Below are positions 8,376-17,137 of a stretch of DNA of 64,000 bases, in pieces (the stretch's first letter is position 1; every line of letters starts with the position of its first letter). Below the pieces are notes generated by a model, which saw only the letters and a program-made list of their open reading frames with translations, did no database searches and was not told the origin of the DNA. Location of the stretch: NCBI RefSeq assembly GCF_031583145.1, contig NZ_CP134050.1:1574501-1638500 (forward strand), read 5' to 3'. This stretch comes from Brevibacillus brevis (GTDB lineage Bacteria > Bacillota > Bacilli > Brevibacillales > Brevibacillaceae). Position numbers and translations under genes: made by a program.

Positions 8376-9285
8376 CAGGTGTCACTCCTTTTGCGGATGC
8401 TTGATTGTAGCGGATAAACAGATAGATGCCGGCGATGATGATCAGGCCGCCGATCCATTGAGACAGGGTCACGGTTTCGCCCAGAATGAAATACGCCAGA
8501 ATCGCCGTTCCGATCGGTTCCCCCAGGATCCCCATGGAGATCGTCGTCGTATTGAGCCATTTGATCACCCAATTGAAGATGGAGTGGCCGAGCAGCGTCG
8601 GGAAGAGAGCCAGGCAGAAAAACCAGCCCCAGTCCGCTGCCGGATACCCTGCGAGGGGATAGCCCAGCACCAGATCGTACGCGACGAGGATGGCGCTAGT
8701 GGCGGAATAGACGACCAGTGTGTACGAAAAGGAGGACAAGTGCTGCCGGACGTACTGTCCGACCAGCCAATAGCCCGTGACGGTGCCGGCACCGAGCAGT
8801 GCGAGAAAATCGCCCCACAGAGCCATGCCGCCGACGCGGAAGTCCCCCCAGCCGATTACGAAGCTGCCTACGATCGCCAAAAGTCCACCAGTCAAGGCGA
8901 GAGGACGGACGCGTTCTCCAAAAAAGAAGTATCCGCCGATAAAGGCAAACAGCGGCTGCAACGTGACAAGGACCGTAGAACTGGCGACAGACGTGTAATT
9001 CAGCGACTCAAACCAAAGAAGAAAGTGGCTGGCCAAAAACGCGCCGGACAAGAGGCAGAGCTGCCACACCTTTTTGCCCATCCTGCCGATTTCTCCCAAG
9101 GCTCCGCGGTTCCAGAGCAAAAACGGCAGCGTCAGAACCACCGAGAACACGAGCCGGTAGGTCGCGATGATCGGGGAGGGCGCATGAGACAGCTTGACGA
9201 AGATCGCCGAGGTAGATACGGCGACGACCCCGAGCAAAAGTGCCAAATACGGGGGGATCAGCGGTTTATCCAAAGACTTTTCCAT
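8335..9285 (-). CDS. DMT-superfamily exporter (two EamA domains)
   Basis: About 316 residues with ten hydrophobic segments in two EamA repeats; the second-repeat boundary GILGEPIGTAILAYFILGE is characteristic. ATG 9285 was chosen because AAGAAGGTG precedes it at good spacing, while the longer in-frame start at 9345 has no such site. Substrates of EamA proteins include amino acids and metabolites and cannot be told here. The stop region overlaps a 48-residue membrane-protein gene. Confidence 0.85.
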   Translation of the reverse strand: MEKSLDKPLIPPYLALLLGVVAVSTSAIFVKLSHAPSPIIATYRLVFSVVLTLPFLLWNRGALGEIGRMGKKVWQLCLLSGAFLASHFLLWFESLNYTSVASSTVLVTLQPLFAFIGGYFFFGERVRPLALTGGLLAIVGSFVIGWGDFRVGGMALWGDFLALLGAGTVTGYWLVGQYVRQHLSSFSYTLVVYSATSAILVAYDLVLGYPLAGYPAADWGWFFCLALFPTLLGHSIFNWVIKWLNTTTISMGILGEPIGTAILAYFILGETVTLSQWIGGLIIIAGIYLFIRYNQASAKGVTPVEPKATAAPEKLA

Positions 9286-9414
9286 GAGTGCACCTTCTTG
9301 TGAATAGGGGAAATAACAGATGGTTTCTATTGTACCGTCCGCCACAAAAATTCACAATGTTATGCTTACCCAGTTGCCTGAAAGGTTTACCCTCAATCAG
9401 GAAATCCTACAACC

Positions 9415-10158
9415 ATGAAAAAAATCATCCTTTTATTCGCAGCTATGCTGGCCCTTTCGGTTTGTTTTCCAAGTCGCAGCGAAGCGATCCCGCTTACGCC
9501 CATCAACATCCTGATTGATGTCGGACATGGAGGTGTCGATTCAGGAACGTCGTTTGGCAAGTTGTACGAAAAGGACATCAACCTGCAAATTGCCAAGGTG
9601 CTGTACAAGGAGTTGACGGACGCGGGGTACCGAGTGGCACTGAACCGGGAGGAAGACATCGCCTTAAGTGACGACAACCGCTGGCTCAATACGCGCTCGC
9701 GGCACATCCGGGATTTGGCCCAGCGGCGAAATCTGGCCAAGGAGCTCCGTCCCCAGATGATGCTCAGCCTGCATGTCAATTGGTCGTCTGACAAGCGTCG
9801 GCGTGGCCCCGTCGTGTTGTATCAGCGCAACGATCAAAGCTTCATGCTTGCGCAGCTGGTCCAGGATTCGCTGGATCGGCTGTCAGGCACGCACGACAAG
9901 CCCGTGAAGGGAGGGACGTATTACGTGCTGCGGCACAGCTACTGTCCCACTGTCATTATCGAAATGGGATTCATCAGCAACGCGAGGGACCGGGAAATGC
10001 TGACCAGCCCTCAAGGGCAAGAAAAAATCGCTCAGGCCATCAAAGCCGGCGTGAGCGAGTATGTCCTCCTGACAGGCAACTTGAAAATGGAGGGGAAGGT
10101 CGAAGAAAAGACGGAAGAAAGTTTTTGGAAGATCCTAATGGACCGGCTGATGAATTAA
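9415..10158 (+). CDS. N-acetylmuramoyl-L-alanine amidase, CwlD-like
   Basis: A signal peptide (residues 1-24, cleavage near SEA) is followed by an Amidase_3 domain. The zinc ligands are visible as His38 (DVGHGG), Glu52 (YEKD) and His120 (SLHVNW), with catalytic Glu183 (IIEMGFISN). The length of 247 residues and the single catalytic domain without SPOR or SH3 repeats match CwlD, which cleaves peptide side chains during spore-cortex muramic-lactam formation. CwlD works with PdaA-type deacetylases; the convergent neighbour is a different deacetylase family. Its 3' end overlaps that gene by 24 bases. Confidence 0.8.
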   Translation: MKKIILLFAAMLALSVCFPSRSEAIPLTPINILIDVGHGGVDSGTSFGKLYEKDINLQIAKVLYKELTDAGYRVALNREEDIALSDDNRWLNTRSRHIRDLAQRRNLAKELRPQMMLSLHVNWSSDKRRRGPVVLYQRNDQSFMLAQLVQDSLDRLSGTHDKPVKGGTYYVLRHSYCPTVIIEMGFISNARDREMLTSPQGQEKIAQAIKAGVSEYVLLTGNLKMEGKVEEKTEESFWKILMDRLMN

Positions 10159-10950
10159 ATGAGAGATCGTCACAAATTGGGCCTCCTTTTGCAGCCTCGG
10201 GATGTACTGGCGCAAAACGGAGGCTGTCTTCTTGCCGGGAGGCCCGACATGGCCGATGGCGACACACTCCGGATGCTGGCCGAGTCGCTTGCATATTTTT
10301 TCCATCTGCTTGGTGATGTGCGGGACGGAATAGACGTCATCGAGGAAGATCTGGTTTTCGGCATACGGCACGCCCATCTCTTTTGCGAGCTTGATCGCTA
10401 CGCTTTTGTCCGTGGTTTTGCTGTCCAGATAGATGAGCCCGCGTTCTTTGACGACTCCCATGACGATCCGCATGATGTGCTCGTCGGCTGTAATTTTCGA
10501 GCCCATATGGTTGTTCATCCCGATCGCGTGCGGAACGTCGTCGATTGCCTTTTCCACCCGTTTCTTGATCTCTTCGTCCGACAAGTCGCTGGTGATCGCT
10601 CCGGGGCCCAGCCACGATTTTTTCCCCCGGTTCGGCTCCATGGGCATGTGGACGAAGACGTCGTGCCCCTTTTGGTGCGCGAGCTCGGCATCGCGTTTGG
10701 TGCTGGGCATGAACGGCATGACGGCCACGGTCAGCGGCACCGGCAGCGCCAGGATGTCCTCCGTGCCAGTCATGTTGTTCCCGAAATCGTCGATCACAAA
10801 GGCTACCTTTTTTGTCTGCTCGGTCGCCGGATCCGGCGGGAGCGGAGAAGGGGCGGTGGTGGCAAGAGCGAGCGGACAGGTACCCCAAATAAGAAGAACG
10901 GCAGCGACGAGAGACACGTATTTCTTATGCTTCGGTTTCATTGCGTTCAT
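10135..10950 (-). CDS. Divergent polysaccharide deacetylase (YibQ/DUF610 type), secreted
   Basis: A signal peptide (KKYVSLVAAVLLIWGTCPLALA) precedes a divergent polysaccharide deacetylase domain: FVIDDFGNN, MPFMPST, HMPMEP, NNHMGSK and AIGHVGPPG. Members of this family keep the deacetylase barrel but have no proven substrate. ATG 10950 has GGGAGG upstream; the longer open frame to 11133 would run antisense into polA and has no such site. It converges with the amidase gene and shares 24 bases with it. A role in the cell envelope or spore cortex is inference. Confidence 0.8.
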   Translation of the reverse strand: MNAMKPKHKKYVSLVAAVLLIWGTCPLALATTAPSPLPPDPATEQTKKVAFVIDDFGNNMTGTEDILALPVPLTVAVMPFMPSTKRDAELAHQKGHDVFVHMPMEPNRGKKSWLGPGAITSDLSDEEIKKRVEKAIDDVPHAIGMNNHMGSKITADEHIMRIVMGVVKERGLIYLDSKTTDKSVAIKLAKEMGVPYAENQIFLDDVYSVPHITKQMEKICKRLGQHPECVAIGHVGPPGKKTASVLRQYIPRLQKEAQFVTISHLIHQPVH

Positions 10951-11092
10951 GAGGATCGCCTCCCTATTCCTTTTTTCTTCATCTCCCCTAGCGTTTGTCA
11001 CTTTCCTCCAAGGTATCCATAGACTTGGCTTCGGAGACTCCGCTATGTTACGATTAAAAATAGTAGTTTTGTGACGAGAGGGGTCGGATTGC

Positions 11093-13735
11093 TTGAGCCA
11101 TTTTGTGTTGATTGACGGAAACAGCATCGCCAACCGTGCTTTTTACGCGTTGCCGCTGCTGTCCACTTCAGCGGGATTGCATACGAACGCCGTGCTGGGT
11201 TTCACCACGATGCTGCTGAAGGTGTTGGAGGAAATGGAGCCGACGCATATCATGGTAGCGTTTGACGCGGGCAAAGTGGTGTTTCGCCATACGGAATATG
11301 CGGAATATAAAGGAGGACGGGCCAAGACGCCGCCGGAGCTGTCCGAACAGTTTCCGCTCATTCGCGAGCTGCTGGACGCCTTTTCCATCAAGCGTTTCGA
11401 GCTGGAAGGGTACGAGGCGGACGACATTATCGGGACGTTGACCAAGAGGGCGGATGAACAAAACTGGAAGACGACGGTCATTACGGGCGACAAGGACATG
11501 CTCCAGCTCGTTTCCGACCACGTATCGGTCGCGCTGACACGCAAGGGCGTCAGCGAAATCGAGCTGTACACCCCACAGGAAATCCAGGAAAAGTACGGTC
11601 TTGCGCCCCTGCAAATCATCGATCTGAAGGGCCTCATGGGGGATTCTTCCGACAATATTCCGGGGGTCCCGGGAGTCGGAGAAAAGACAGCCCTGAAGCT
11701 GCTGCATGAATACGGCTCGGTAGAAGCCGTGCTGGAAAACGTCGACCGCGTATCCGGCAAAAAACTCCAGGAAAACCTTCGCGAGAACGTGGACAAGGCC
11801 AAGATGAGCAAAGAGCTGGCCACGATTCTGCGAGAAGCGCCAGTCGAGCTGGATGTGGAGGCGACCGGCTATTCCGGGTATGATGGCGCCGTCCTGGCCG
11901 AGTTCTTTAAAAAGATGGAATTCAAATCCCTCCTGCCCAAGATCAAGGTGGATGCGCCCGCGAAAGGCGAAGAGAAGGCAGCGCCGTTCCAGTTTGAGGT
12001 CGTCACGGCGGAAACCGCGGACCGATTCGCGGACAAGCTGACCTCCCCGATGGCGATTTACGTCGAGATGGACGGGGACAACTACCATCACGCTCCGATC
12101 CTCGGCTTCGGACTTTCGGCAGACGACACGGTGCTGTACGTTCCGTGGGATGTGGCGAAGGACTGGCAGGCGTTTTGCAAGTGGCTGGCTGACGACACAC
12201 AGAAAAAGTGGACGTTTGACGGAAAACGCGATACAGTCGGGCTCGCGTGGCACGGGCTGGAGATCCTTGGCATCGACTTCGACGTCTACCTCGCTTCCTA
12301 TTTGCTGAACGCGACGGAGAGCAACCCCACCCTCGATTCGATCGCTTCCCAGTATGCCAAGGTGCGCGTCCTGGCCGACGAAGAGGTGTACGGCAAGGGG
12401 GCCAAACGGATGCTGCCGGAGTCGGACGTACTGAGCGAGCACGTGGCGCATAAGGCTGCCGCCATTTGGCAGAGCGTTCCGGTGCTTCGGGAGCAGCTCG
12501 CGGAAAACCAGATGAACGAGCTCTTGGACGATCTGGAAGCGCCGCTCAGCATGGTGCTGGCCCAGATGGAAAAGCAAGGAGTCAAGGTAAACCGCGACCG
12601 CCTGGCGCAAATGGGAGTCGAGCTGGATGCCAAGCTGGAAGAGCTGACAGGGCAGATCTACGAGCTCGCCGGACGGACCTTCAATATCAACTCGCCGAAG
12701 CAATTGGGCGAGATTCTGTTCGACGTGCTGGACCTGCCCGTTTTGAAAAAGACCAAGACCGGGCCGTCAACCAGCGCGGATGTGTTGGAAAAACTGGCGC
12801 CTTACCACCCGATCATCGATGCGATCCTGACCTTCCGTCAGCTCGGCAAGCTGCGCTCTACCTACATCGAAGGGTTGACCAAGGAAATCCACAGCCAGTC
12901 GAGCAAGGTGCACACGCTGTACAATCAGGCCACGACCGCGACCGGACGCCTGTCCAGCACGGATCCAAACCTGCAGAACATCCCGATCCGGATGGAAGAG
13001 GGCCGCAAAATTCGTGAGGCTTTCATCCCTTCCGAGGAAGGCTGGTACATGCTCGCGGCGGACTATTCGCAGATCGAGCTGCGCATTCTGGCGCACATTT
13101 CCGGGGATGAAAACCTGATCGACGCTTTCCGCAGAGGGATGGACATCCATACCCGCACCGCAATGGATGTATTCGGCGTCGGTGAAGGGGAAGTCACCTC
13201 CCTGATGCGCCGCCAGGCCAAGGCTGTCAACTTCGGGATCGTATACGGCATCAGCGACTACGGGCTTTCGCAAAACCTGGGGATCACGCGTAAGGAAGCG
13301 GGAGACTTTATCGAGCGTTACTTCTCCGTGTTTTCAGGCGTCAAGCATTGGATGGAAGAGATTGTCAAGCAGGCAAAGCAGGACGGCTATGTCACTACCC
13401 TGTTGAACCGTCGCCGCTACTTGCCTGACATCCGCAGCAGCAACTTCAACCTGCGCTCGTTTGCAGAACGCACGGCGATGAATACGCCGATCCAGGGTAC
13501 GGCTGCCGATGTCATCAAGCTGGCGATGATCCGCATGCAGGAAAGCCTGAGGGAAAAAGGGCTGAAGAGCCGCATGCTGCTGCAGGTGCACGACGAATTG
13601 GTCTTCGAGGTGCCGCAGGATGAGCTGGAAGCCATGCAGCAGCTGGTGCCCGAGGTCATGGAGAGCGCGCTTGAGCTGAACGTTCCGCTCAAGGTCGACG
13701 TGAATTATGGACAGAGCTGGTATGACGCCAAGTAG
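11093..13735 (+). CDS. polA: DNA polymerase I
   Basis: The 880-residue protein has an N-terminal 5' nuclease domain (FVLIDGNSI, VAFDAGKVVFRH, H3TH region PGVPGVGEKTALKLL). A 3'-5' exonuclease-like domain lies in the middle, followed by the polymerase domain with motif A (DYSQIELRILAH), motif B (RRQAKAVNFGIVYGISDYG) and motif C (LQVHDELVFEVP). The D-x-E of exonuclease motif I is replaced (AIYVEMDGD), so proofreading is probably absent, as in other Bacillus-type Pol I. TTG 11093 is the start, preceded by GAGAGGGG. mutM and coaE follow in the same direction. Confidence 0.97.
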   Translation: MSHFVLIDGNSIANRAFYALPLLSTSAGLHTNAVLGFTTMLLKVLEEMEPTHIMVAFDAGKVVFRHTEYAEYKGGRAKTPPELSEQFPLIRELLDAFSIKRFELEGYEADDIIGTLTKRADEQNWKTTVITGDKDMLQLVSDHVSVALTRKGVSEIELYTPQEIQEKYGLAPLQIIDLKGLMGDSSDNIPGVPGVGEKTALKLLHEYGSVEAVLENVDRVSGKKLQENLRENVDKAKMSKELATILREAPVELDVEATGYSGYDGAVLAEFFKKMEFKSLLPKIKVDAPAKGEEKAAPFQFEVVTAETADRFADKLTSPMAIYVEMDGDNYHHAPILGFGLSADDTVLYVPWDVAKDWQAFCKWLADDTQKKWTFDGKRDTVGLAWHGLEILGIDFDVYLASYLLNATESNPTLDSIASQYAKVRVLADEEVYGKGAKRMLPESDVLSEHVAHKAAAIWQSVPVLREQLAENQMNELLDDLEAPLSMVLAQMEKQGVKVNRDRLAQMGVELDAKLEELTGQIYELAGRTFNINSPKQLGEILFDVLDLPVLKKTKTGPSTSADVLEKLAPYHPIIDAILTFRQLGKLRSTYIEGLTKEIHSQSSKVHTLYNQATTATGRLSSTDPNLQNIPIRMEEGRKIREAFIPSEEGWYMLAADYSQIELRILAHISGDENLIDAFRRGMDIHTRTAMDVFGVGEGEVTSLMRRQAKAVNFGIVYGISDYGLSQNLGITRKEAGDFIERYFSVFSGVKHWMEEIVKQAKQDGYVTTLLNRRRYLPDIRSSNFNLRSFAERTAMNTPIQGTAADVIKLAMIRMQESLREKGLKSRMLLQVHDELVFEVPQDELEAMQQLVPEVMESALELNVPLKVDVNYGQSWYDAK

Positions 13736-13778
13736 GCAAGCCTGACAATAGAGATGAGACAGCGAGAGGAGGAGGCAT

Positions 13779-14609
13779 ATGCCGGAGTTGCCAGAGGTGG
13801 AGACCGTCGTTCGCACGCTGCGCGGGCTGGTGGTCGGAAAGACGATTGAGCGGGTCAGCGTCACGCTGCCACGCATTGTCCGGTTTCCGGATGACACAGA
13901 AGCATTCAAGGCAGGGCTAACTGGGCAAACGATTCATGAGATCAAGCGCCGGGCGAAGTTCATTCAATTCGTTTTGGATCGGGATGTGCTCGTCTCGCAT
14001 CTGCGGATGGAAGGGCGGTACGGACTTTACGCGGCGCAGGACCCTGTGGAAAAGCATACGCATGTCATTTTCCACTTCACGGACGGGACGGAGCTGCGTT
14101 ACCGGGACGTGCGCCAGTTCGGGACGATGGACCTCTTCCCGCTGGGGATGGAGACCCAGGCCGGCCCGCTCGCGAAGCTAGGCGTCGAGCCGCTGGAAGA
14201 AGCCTTCACGGCAGACGTTTTGCGCCAGCTGCTGAAAGACCGTGCGACAAAAATCAAGCCGCTCCTGCTGAACCAGGAATGTATCGTGGGACTAGGGAAT
14301 ATTTATGTGGACGAGTCGCTCTTTAAGGCGGGGATTCACCCCGAGAAGCCGGCGGGCAAACTGACCAAAAAGCAGGTGGCTCGCCTGCATGAGAGCATCG
14401 TCGCCACGTTGTCGGAGGCCGTGGAACAGGGCGGCAGCTCGATCAAATCGTACGTCAACGGACAAGGCGAGATGGGCATGTTCCAGCAATCGCTCCTGGT
14501 CTACGGACGAAAGGATGAGCCTTGTGTAAACTGCGGGACGCCCATCGTCCGACTGGTCGTGGGAGGCAGGGGCACGCATATCTGTCCCGCATGTCAGAAG
14601 AAGGGATGA
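13779..14609 (+). CDS. mutM: Formamidopyrimidine-DNA glycosylase
   Basis: The protein begins MPELPEVET, giving the catalytic Pro1 and Glu2 after Met removal. The central H2TH region includes NIYVDESLFKAGIHP, and a C-terminal zinc finger carries four Cys (CVNCGTP ... CPACQ). It excises 8-oxoguanine and other oxidised purines from DNA and cleaves the abasic site. The position between polA and coaE is the standard Bacillales order and links repair synthesis with base excision. Length (276) is normal; GAGGAGG precedes the ATG. Confidence 0.97.
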   Translation: MPELPEVETVVRTLRGLVVGKTIERVSVTLPRIVRFPDDTEAFKAGLTGQTIHEIKRRAKFIQFVLDRDVLVSHLRMEGRYGLYAAQDPVEKHTHVIFHFTDGTELRYRDVRQFGTMDLFPLGMETQAGPLAKLGVEPLEEAFTADVLRQLLKDRATKIKPLLLNQECIVGLGNIYVDESLFKAGIHPEKPAGKLTKKQVARLHESIVATLSEAVEQGGSSIKSYVNGQGEMGMFQQSLLVYGRKDEPCVNCGTPIVRLVVGGRGTHICPACQKKG

Positions 14610-14635
14610 CAGTGGGTACGGGGAGGAGGATGTGC

Positions 14636-15238
14636 ATGATATTGGGATTGACGGGCGGTATTGCGACAGGAAAAAGCACAGTCACGGGTATGCTGCGCGA
14701 GCGGGGCATTCCTGTCATCGATGCCGATCAGATCGCCAGGGAGGTCGTCGAGCCGGGCAAGCCTGCTTATGAGGCCATTGTGCGCCACTTTGGTCGAGAC
14801 ATTTTACTGGAGGACGGAGAGATCAACCGAAAAAAGCTGGGGGAGATCGTGTTTTCGGACGAAGCCGAACGGCAAAAGCTGAATGCGATCGTCCATCCGG
14901 AGGTGCGGCGCGTGATGCGGGAGGAAGCGGAAGCAGCGGAGGCCAACGGGGCTGACATTGTATTTATGGACATTCCACTCTTGTTCGAGAGCAAGCTTCA
15001 GTACATGGTGGAAAAAATCGTGCTCGTATACGCTCCGGCGGACATGCAGCTCGCGCGGATGATGGAGAGGGATGAGCTGGAGGAAGAACAGGCGCATAAG
15101 CGGCTGAAGGCACAGTTTCCGATCGACCAAAAGAAAAAAGACGCCGATTTTCTGATCGATAATTCCACGACGCGGGAAGAAACCGAGCGCCAGGTGGAGA
15201 AACTGCTGGCTGAGCTTCGTGCGGAGCTGAAATCATGA
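14636..15238 (+). CDS. coaE: Dephospho-CoA kinase
   Basis: The P-loop GLTGGIATGKST begins three residues in, followed by the CoaE motifs VIDADQIAREVV and DIPLLFE. It phosphorylates the 3' hydroxyl of dephospho-CoA, the last step of CoA synthesis. GGGAGGAGG at 14621-14629 places the start at ATG 14636; an ATG at 14630 would directly abut the site. The stop overlaps the ATG of the next gene (ATGA), so the two are probably translationally coupled. Confidence 0.95.
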   Translation: MILGLTGGIATGKSTVTGMLRERGIPVIDADQIAREVVEPGKPAYEAIVRHFGRDILLEDGEINRKKLGEIVFSDEAERQKLNAIVHPEVRRVMREEAEAAEANGADIVFMDIPLLFESKLQYMVEKIVLVYAPADMQLARMMERDELEEEQAHKRLKAQFPIDQKKKDADFLIDNSTTREETERQVEKLLAELRAELKS

Positions 15239-15798
15239 AGCTCGGTCGCCGGGCAGCGCTGATTCTGCTCATCTTGGCGAGCGTCTTTTTGCTGCTCAAC
15301 ACTTCTCTGGTATGGAAGTGGATGTATCCGATCAAATACCAGAAGGAGATCCTATCAGCCTCGCAGACCTATCAGGTAGATCCGTACCTCATCCTGGCCG
15401 TGATCCGATCCGAGAGCGGATTTGAGACCGATCGTGTCTCGAAAAAAGGAGCGGTCGGCCTGATGCAAATCATGCCGGACACCGCAGCGTGGATCGTCAA
15501 GCAGGCAGGCTTTCAGCCCACGAGCGACCAGTACTTGTACGATCCTGTCATGAATATCCGGATCGGGACGTGGTACCTCAACTTTTTGATGGATCGCTAT
15601 AAAGGAGATCTGGTCAAAGTCATCGCCGCCTACAACGCCGGGCCCGGCAAAGTCAGCGGGTGGCTGGAAGGCGAGCAGTGGAGCGGCCGGCTGGAGCATA
15701 TCGAGGACATCCCCTTTGGAGAGACGCGCCAGTACGTGCAGCGCGTCCTTTACTATCACGACCGCTATAAAAACATATACAGTACCGACTTGCGATAA
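15235..15798 (+). CDS. Membrane-anchored lytic transglycosylase (SLT domain)
   Basis: An N-terminal signal anchor (ALILLILASVFLLLNTSLVW) is followed by an SLT domain. The catalytic Glu lies in AVIRSESGFE, and GLMQIMPDTA and AAYNAGPGKV are the other family motifs. It cleaves the glycan strand of peptidoglycan to anhydro-muramic ends on the outer side of the membrane. At 187 residues it is the minimal single-domain form. It overlaps coaE by four bases and ends at a terminator; no functional link with CoA synthesis is implied. Confidence 0.9.
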   Translation: MKLGRRAALILLILASVFLLLNTSLVWKWMYPIKYQKEILSASQTYQVDPYLILAVIRSESGFETDRVSKKGAVGLMQIMPDTAAWIVKQAGFQPTSDQYLYDPVMNIRIGTWYLNFLMDRYKGDLVKVIAAYNAGPGKVSGWLEGEQWSGRLEHIEDIPFGETRQYVQRVLYYHDRYKNIYSTDLR

Positions 15799-15832
15799 GA
15801 GCCGCTTCCCCGAAAATAGGGAGCGGCTTTTC
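15799..15832 (+). terminator. Intrinsic terminator after the transglycosylase gene
   Basis: AGCCGCTTCCC pairs with GGGAGCGGCT with one unpaired T, followed by TTTTC. It ends the mutM-coaE-transglycosylase transcript. Confidence 0.8.
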
Positions 15833-15911
15833 GTATGAATGGGCACATGAAAGGAAAGCACATTGAAAAAATAGGAGGGGAAAATCGTCCAAATATTTAT
15901 TTTTTAGTAAA

Positions 15912-15944
15912 ACACATTGATAATTGTGTCATACTTATTATAAT
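15912..15944 (+). promoter_or_regulatory. sigma-A promoter of gapB with an embedded dyad
   Basis: TTGATA (15917-15922) and TATAAT (15939-15944) lie 16 bases apart. The -35 box is flanked by ACACA (15912-15916) and TGTGT (15925-15929), a 5+5 inverted repeat that would place a repressor on the -35 element. In B. subtilis gapB is repressed by CcpN during glycolytic growth; whether this dyad is its counterpart is not known. Confidence 0.7.
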
Positions 15945-15989
15945 AAAAGTAACAGATAAGCGTAACTTAATTGCGAAAGGGGTTTCTAT

Positions 15990-17036
15990 ATGACAATCAA
16001 AATTGGTATCAATGGTTTCGGCCGTATTGGGCGCATGGTATTCCGCCGCGCTATCCAGGACCCCAACATCGAAATCGTGGCGATCAACGCCAGCTATCCT
16101 CCAGAGACACTCGCTCACTTGTTGAAATATGACACTATTCATGGACGTATGCAAAATAAAGTGGAAGTACAAGGGAACAAGATCCTCGTCGATGGCAAGC
16201 CGACTGTCGTCCTCTCCGACCGCGATCCGCTCAAGCTGCCTTGGGGCGAACTGGGCGTAGAAATCGTCGTGGAAGCGACAGGCAAGTTCAAGGACCGCGA
16301 AGGCGCAGGAAAACATCTGCAAAGCGGTGCGAAGAAAGTAGTCATTACCGCGCCAGCAAAAGAAGAAGACGCTACCATCGTCATGGGCGTAAACGAGTCG
16401 ATCTACGACCATGCGAATCACCATATCGTATCCAATGCTTCCTGCACGACCAACTGTCTGGCTCCGGTGGCAAAAGTGCTGCATGACGCCTTTGGCATCG
16501 AGCAAGGCTTGATGACGACGATTCACGCGATGACAAACGATCAGGTGAACATCGACAACCCGCATAAGGATCTGCGCCGCGCTCGCGCTGCCGGAGAGTC
16601 CATCATCCCGACGACTACCGGCGCTGCCCGTGCAGTAGGCAAGGTACTGCCGGAGCTGAATGGCAAGTTGAACGGCTTCTCCCTGCGGGTACCGACTCCA
16701 AACGTATCCGTCGTCGACCTGGTCGTCAACACCAAAAAGCCGGTGACGGTGGAAGAAGTCAACCGCGTCCTGCGTGAAGCGAGCGAAGGCAGCATGAAAG
16801 GCTACCTGGAATTCTGCGACGAGCCGCTCGTATCCAGCGACTTCAACGGCAACGACAACTCCTCCATCGTAGACGGACTGTCCACCATGGTCATGGGCAC
16901 GAATCAGGTGAAAGTCATCGCCTGGTACGACAACGAGTGGGGCTACTCCTGCCGCGTCGTGGATCTGGTGCGCCACGTATCCGAAATGTACAACCAGGCG
17001 AAGACCAAAGAAGCGGCGGCTGCCGGCGTCAACTAA
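15990..17036 (+). CDS. gapB: Glyceraldehyde-3-phosphate dehydrogenase, gluconeogenic GapB type
   Basis: The Rossmann motif INGFGRIGR opens the protein, and the active-site Cys152 sits in SNASCTTNCLAPV. Residues 32-36 read INASY, where glycolytic NAD-dependent GapA has an Asp-containing segment. Loss of that Asp favours NADP and is shared with B. subtilis GapB. The enzyme would run the reaction in the gluconeogenic direction. The gene sits in the conserved block between coaE and nrdR, although speD, usually next to it in Bacillus, is absent and an HD-GYP gene on the other strand occupies the space. Confidence 0.9.
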   Translation: MTIKIGINGFGRIGRMVFRRAIQDPNIEIVAINASYPPETLAHLLKYDTIHGRMQNKVEVQGNKILVDGKPTVVLSDRDPLKLPWGELGVEIVVEATGKFKDREGAGKHLQSGAKKVVITAPAKEEDATIVMGVNESIYDHANHHIVSNASCTTNCLAPVAKVLHDAFGIEQGLMTTIHAMTNDQVNIDNPHKDLRRARAAGESIIPTTTGAARAVGKVLPELNGKLNGFSLRVPTPNVSVVDLVVNTKKPVTVEEVNRVLREASEGSMKGYLEFCDEPLVSSDFNGNDNSSIVDGLSTMVMGTNQVKVIAWYDNEWGYSCRVVDLVRHVSEMYNQAKTKEAAAAGVN

Positions 17037-17082
17037 GCCGTGCCGGGCGCCCTTCCCGGACTTTCCTGCGAAAAAAAGAACG

Positions 17083-17120
17083 AACCCCTTTGCCTCCCAA
17101 CGGAGCAAAGGGGTTTTTTG
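17083..17120. terminator. Bidirectional terminator gapB / HD-GYP gene
   Basis: AACCCCTTTGC (17083-17093) pairs perfectly with GCAAAGGGGTT (17105-17115). A T run follows on the plus strand and an A-rich run precedes it, so it can stop both convergent transcripts. Confidence 0.9.
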
Positions 17121-17137
17121 CGATGAATTCCGGCAGG

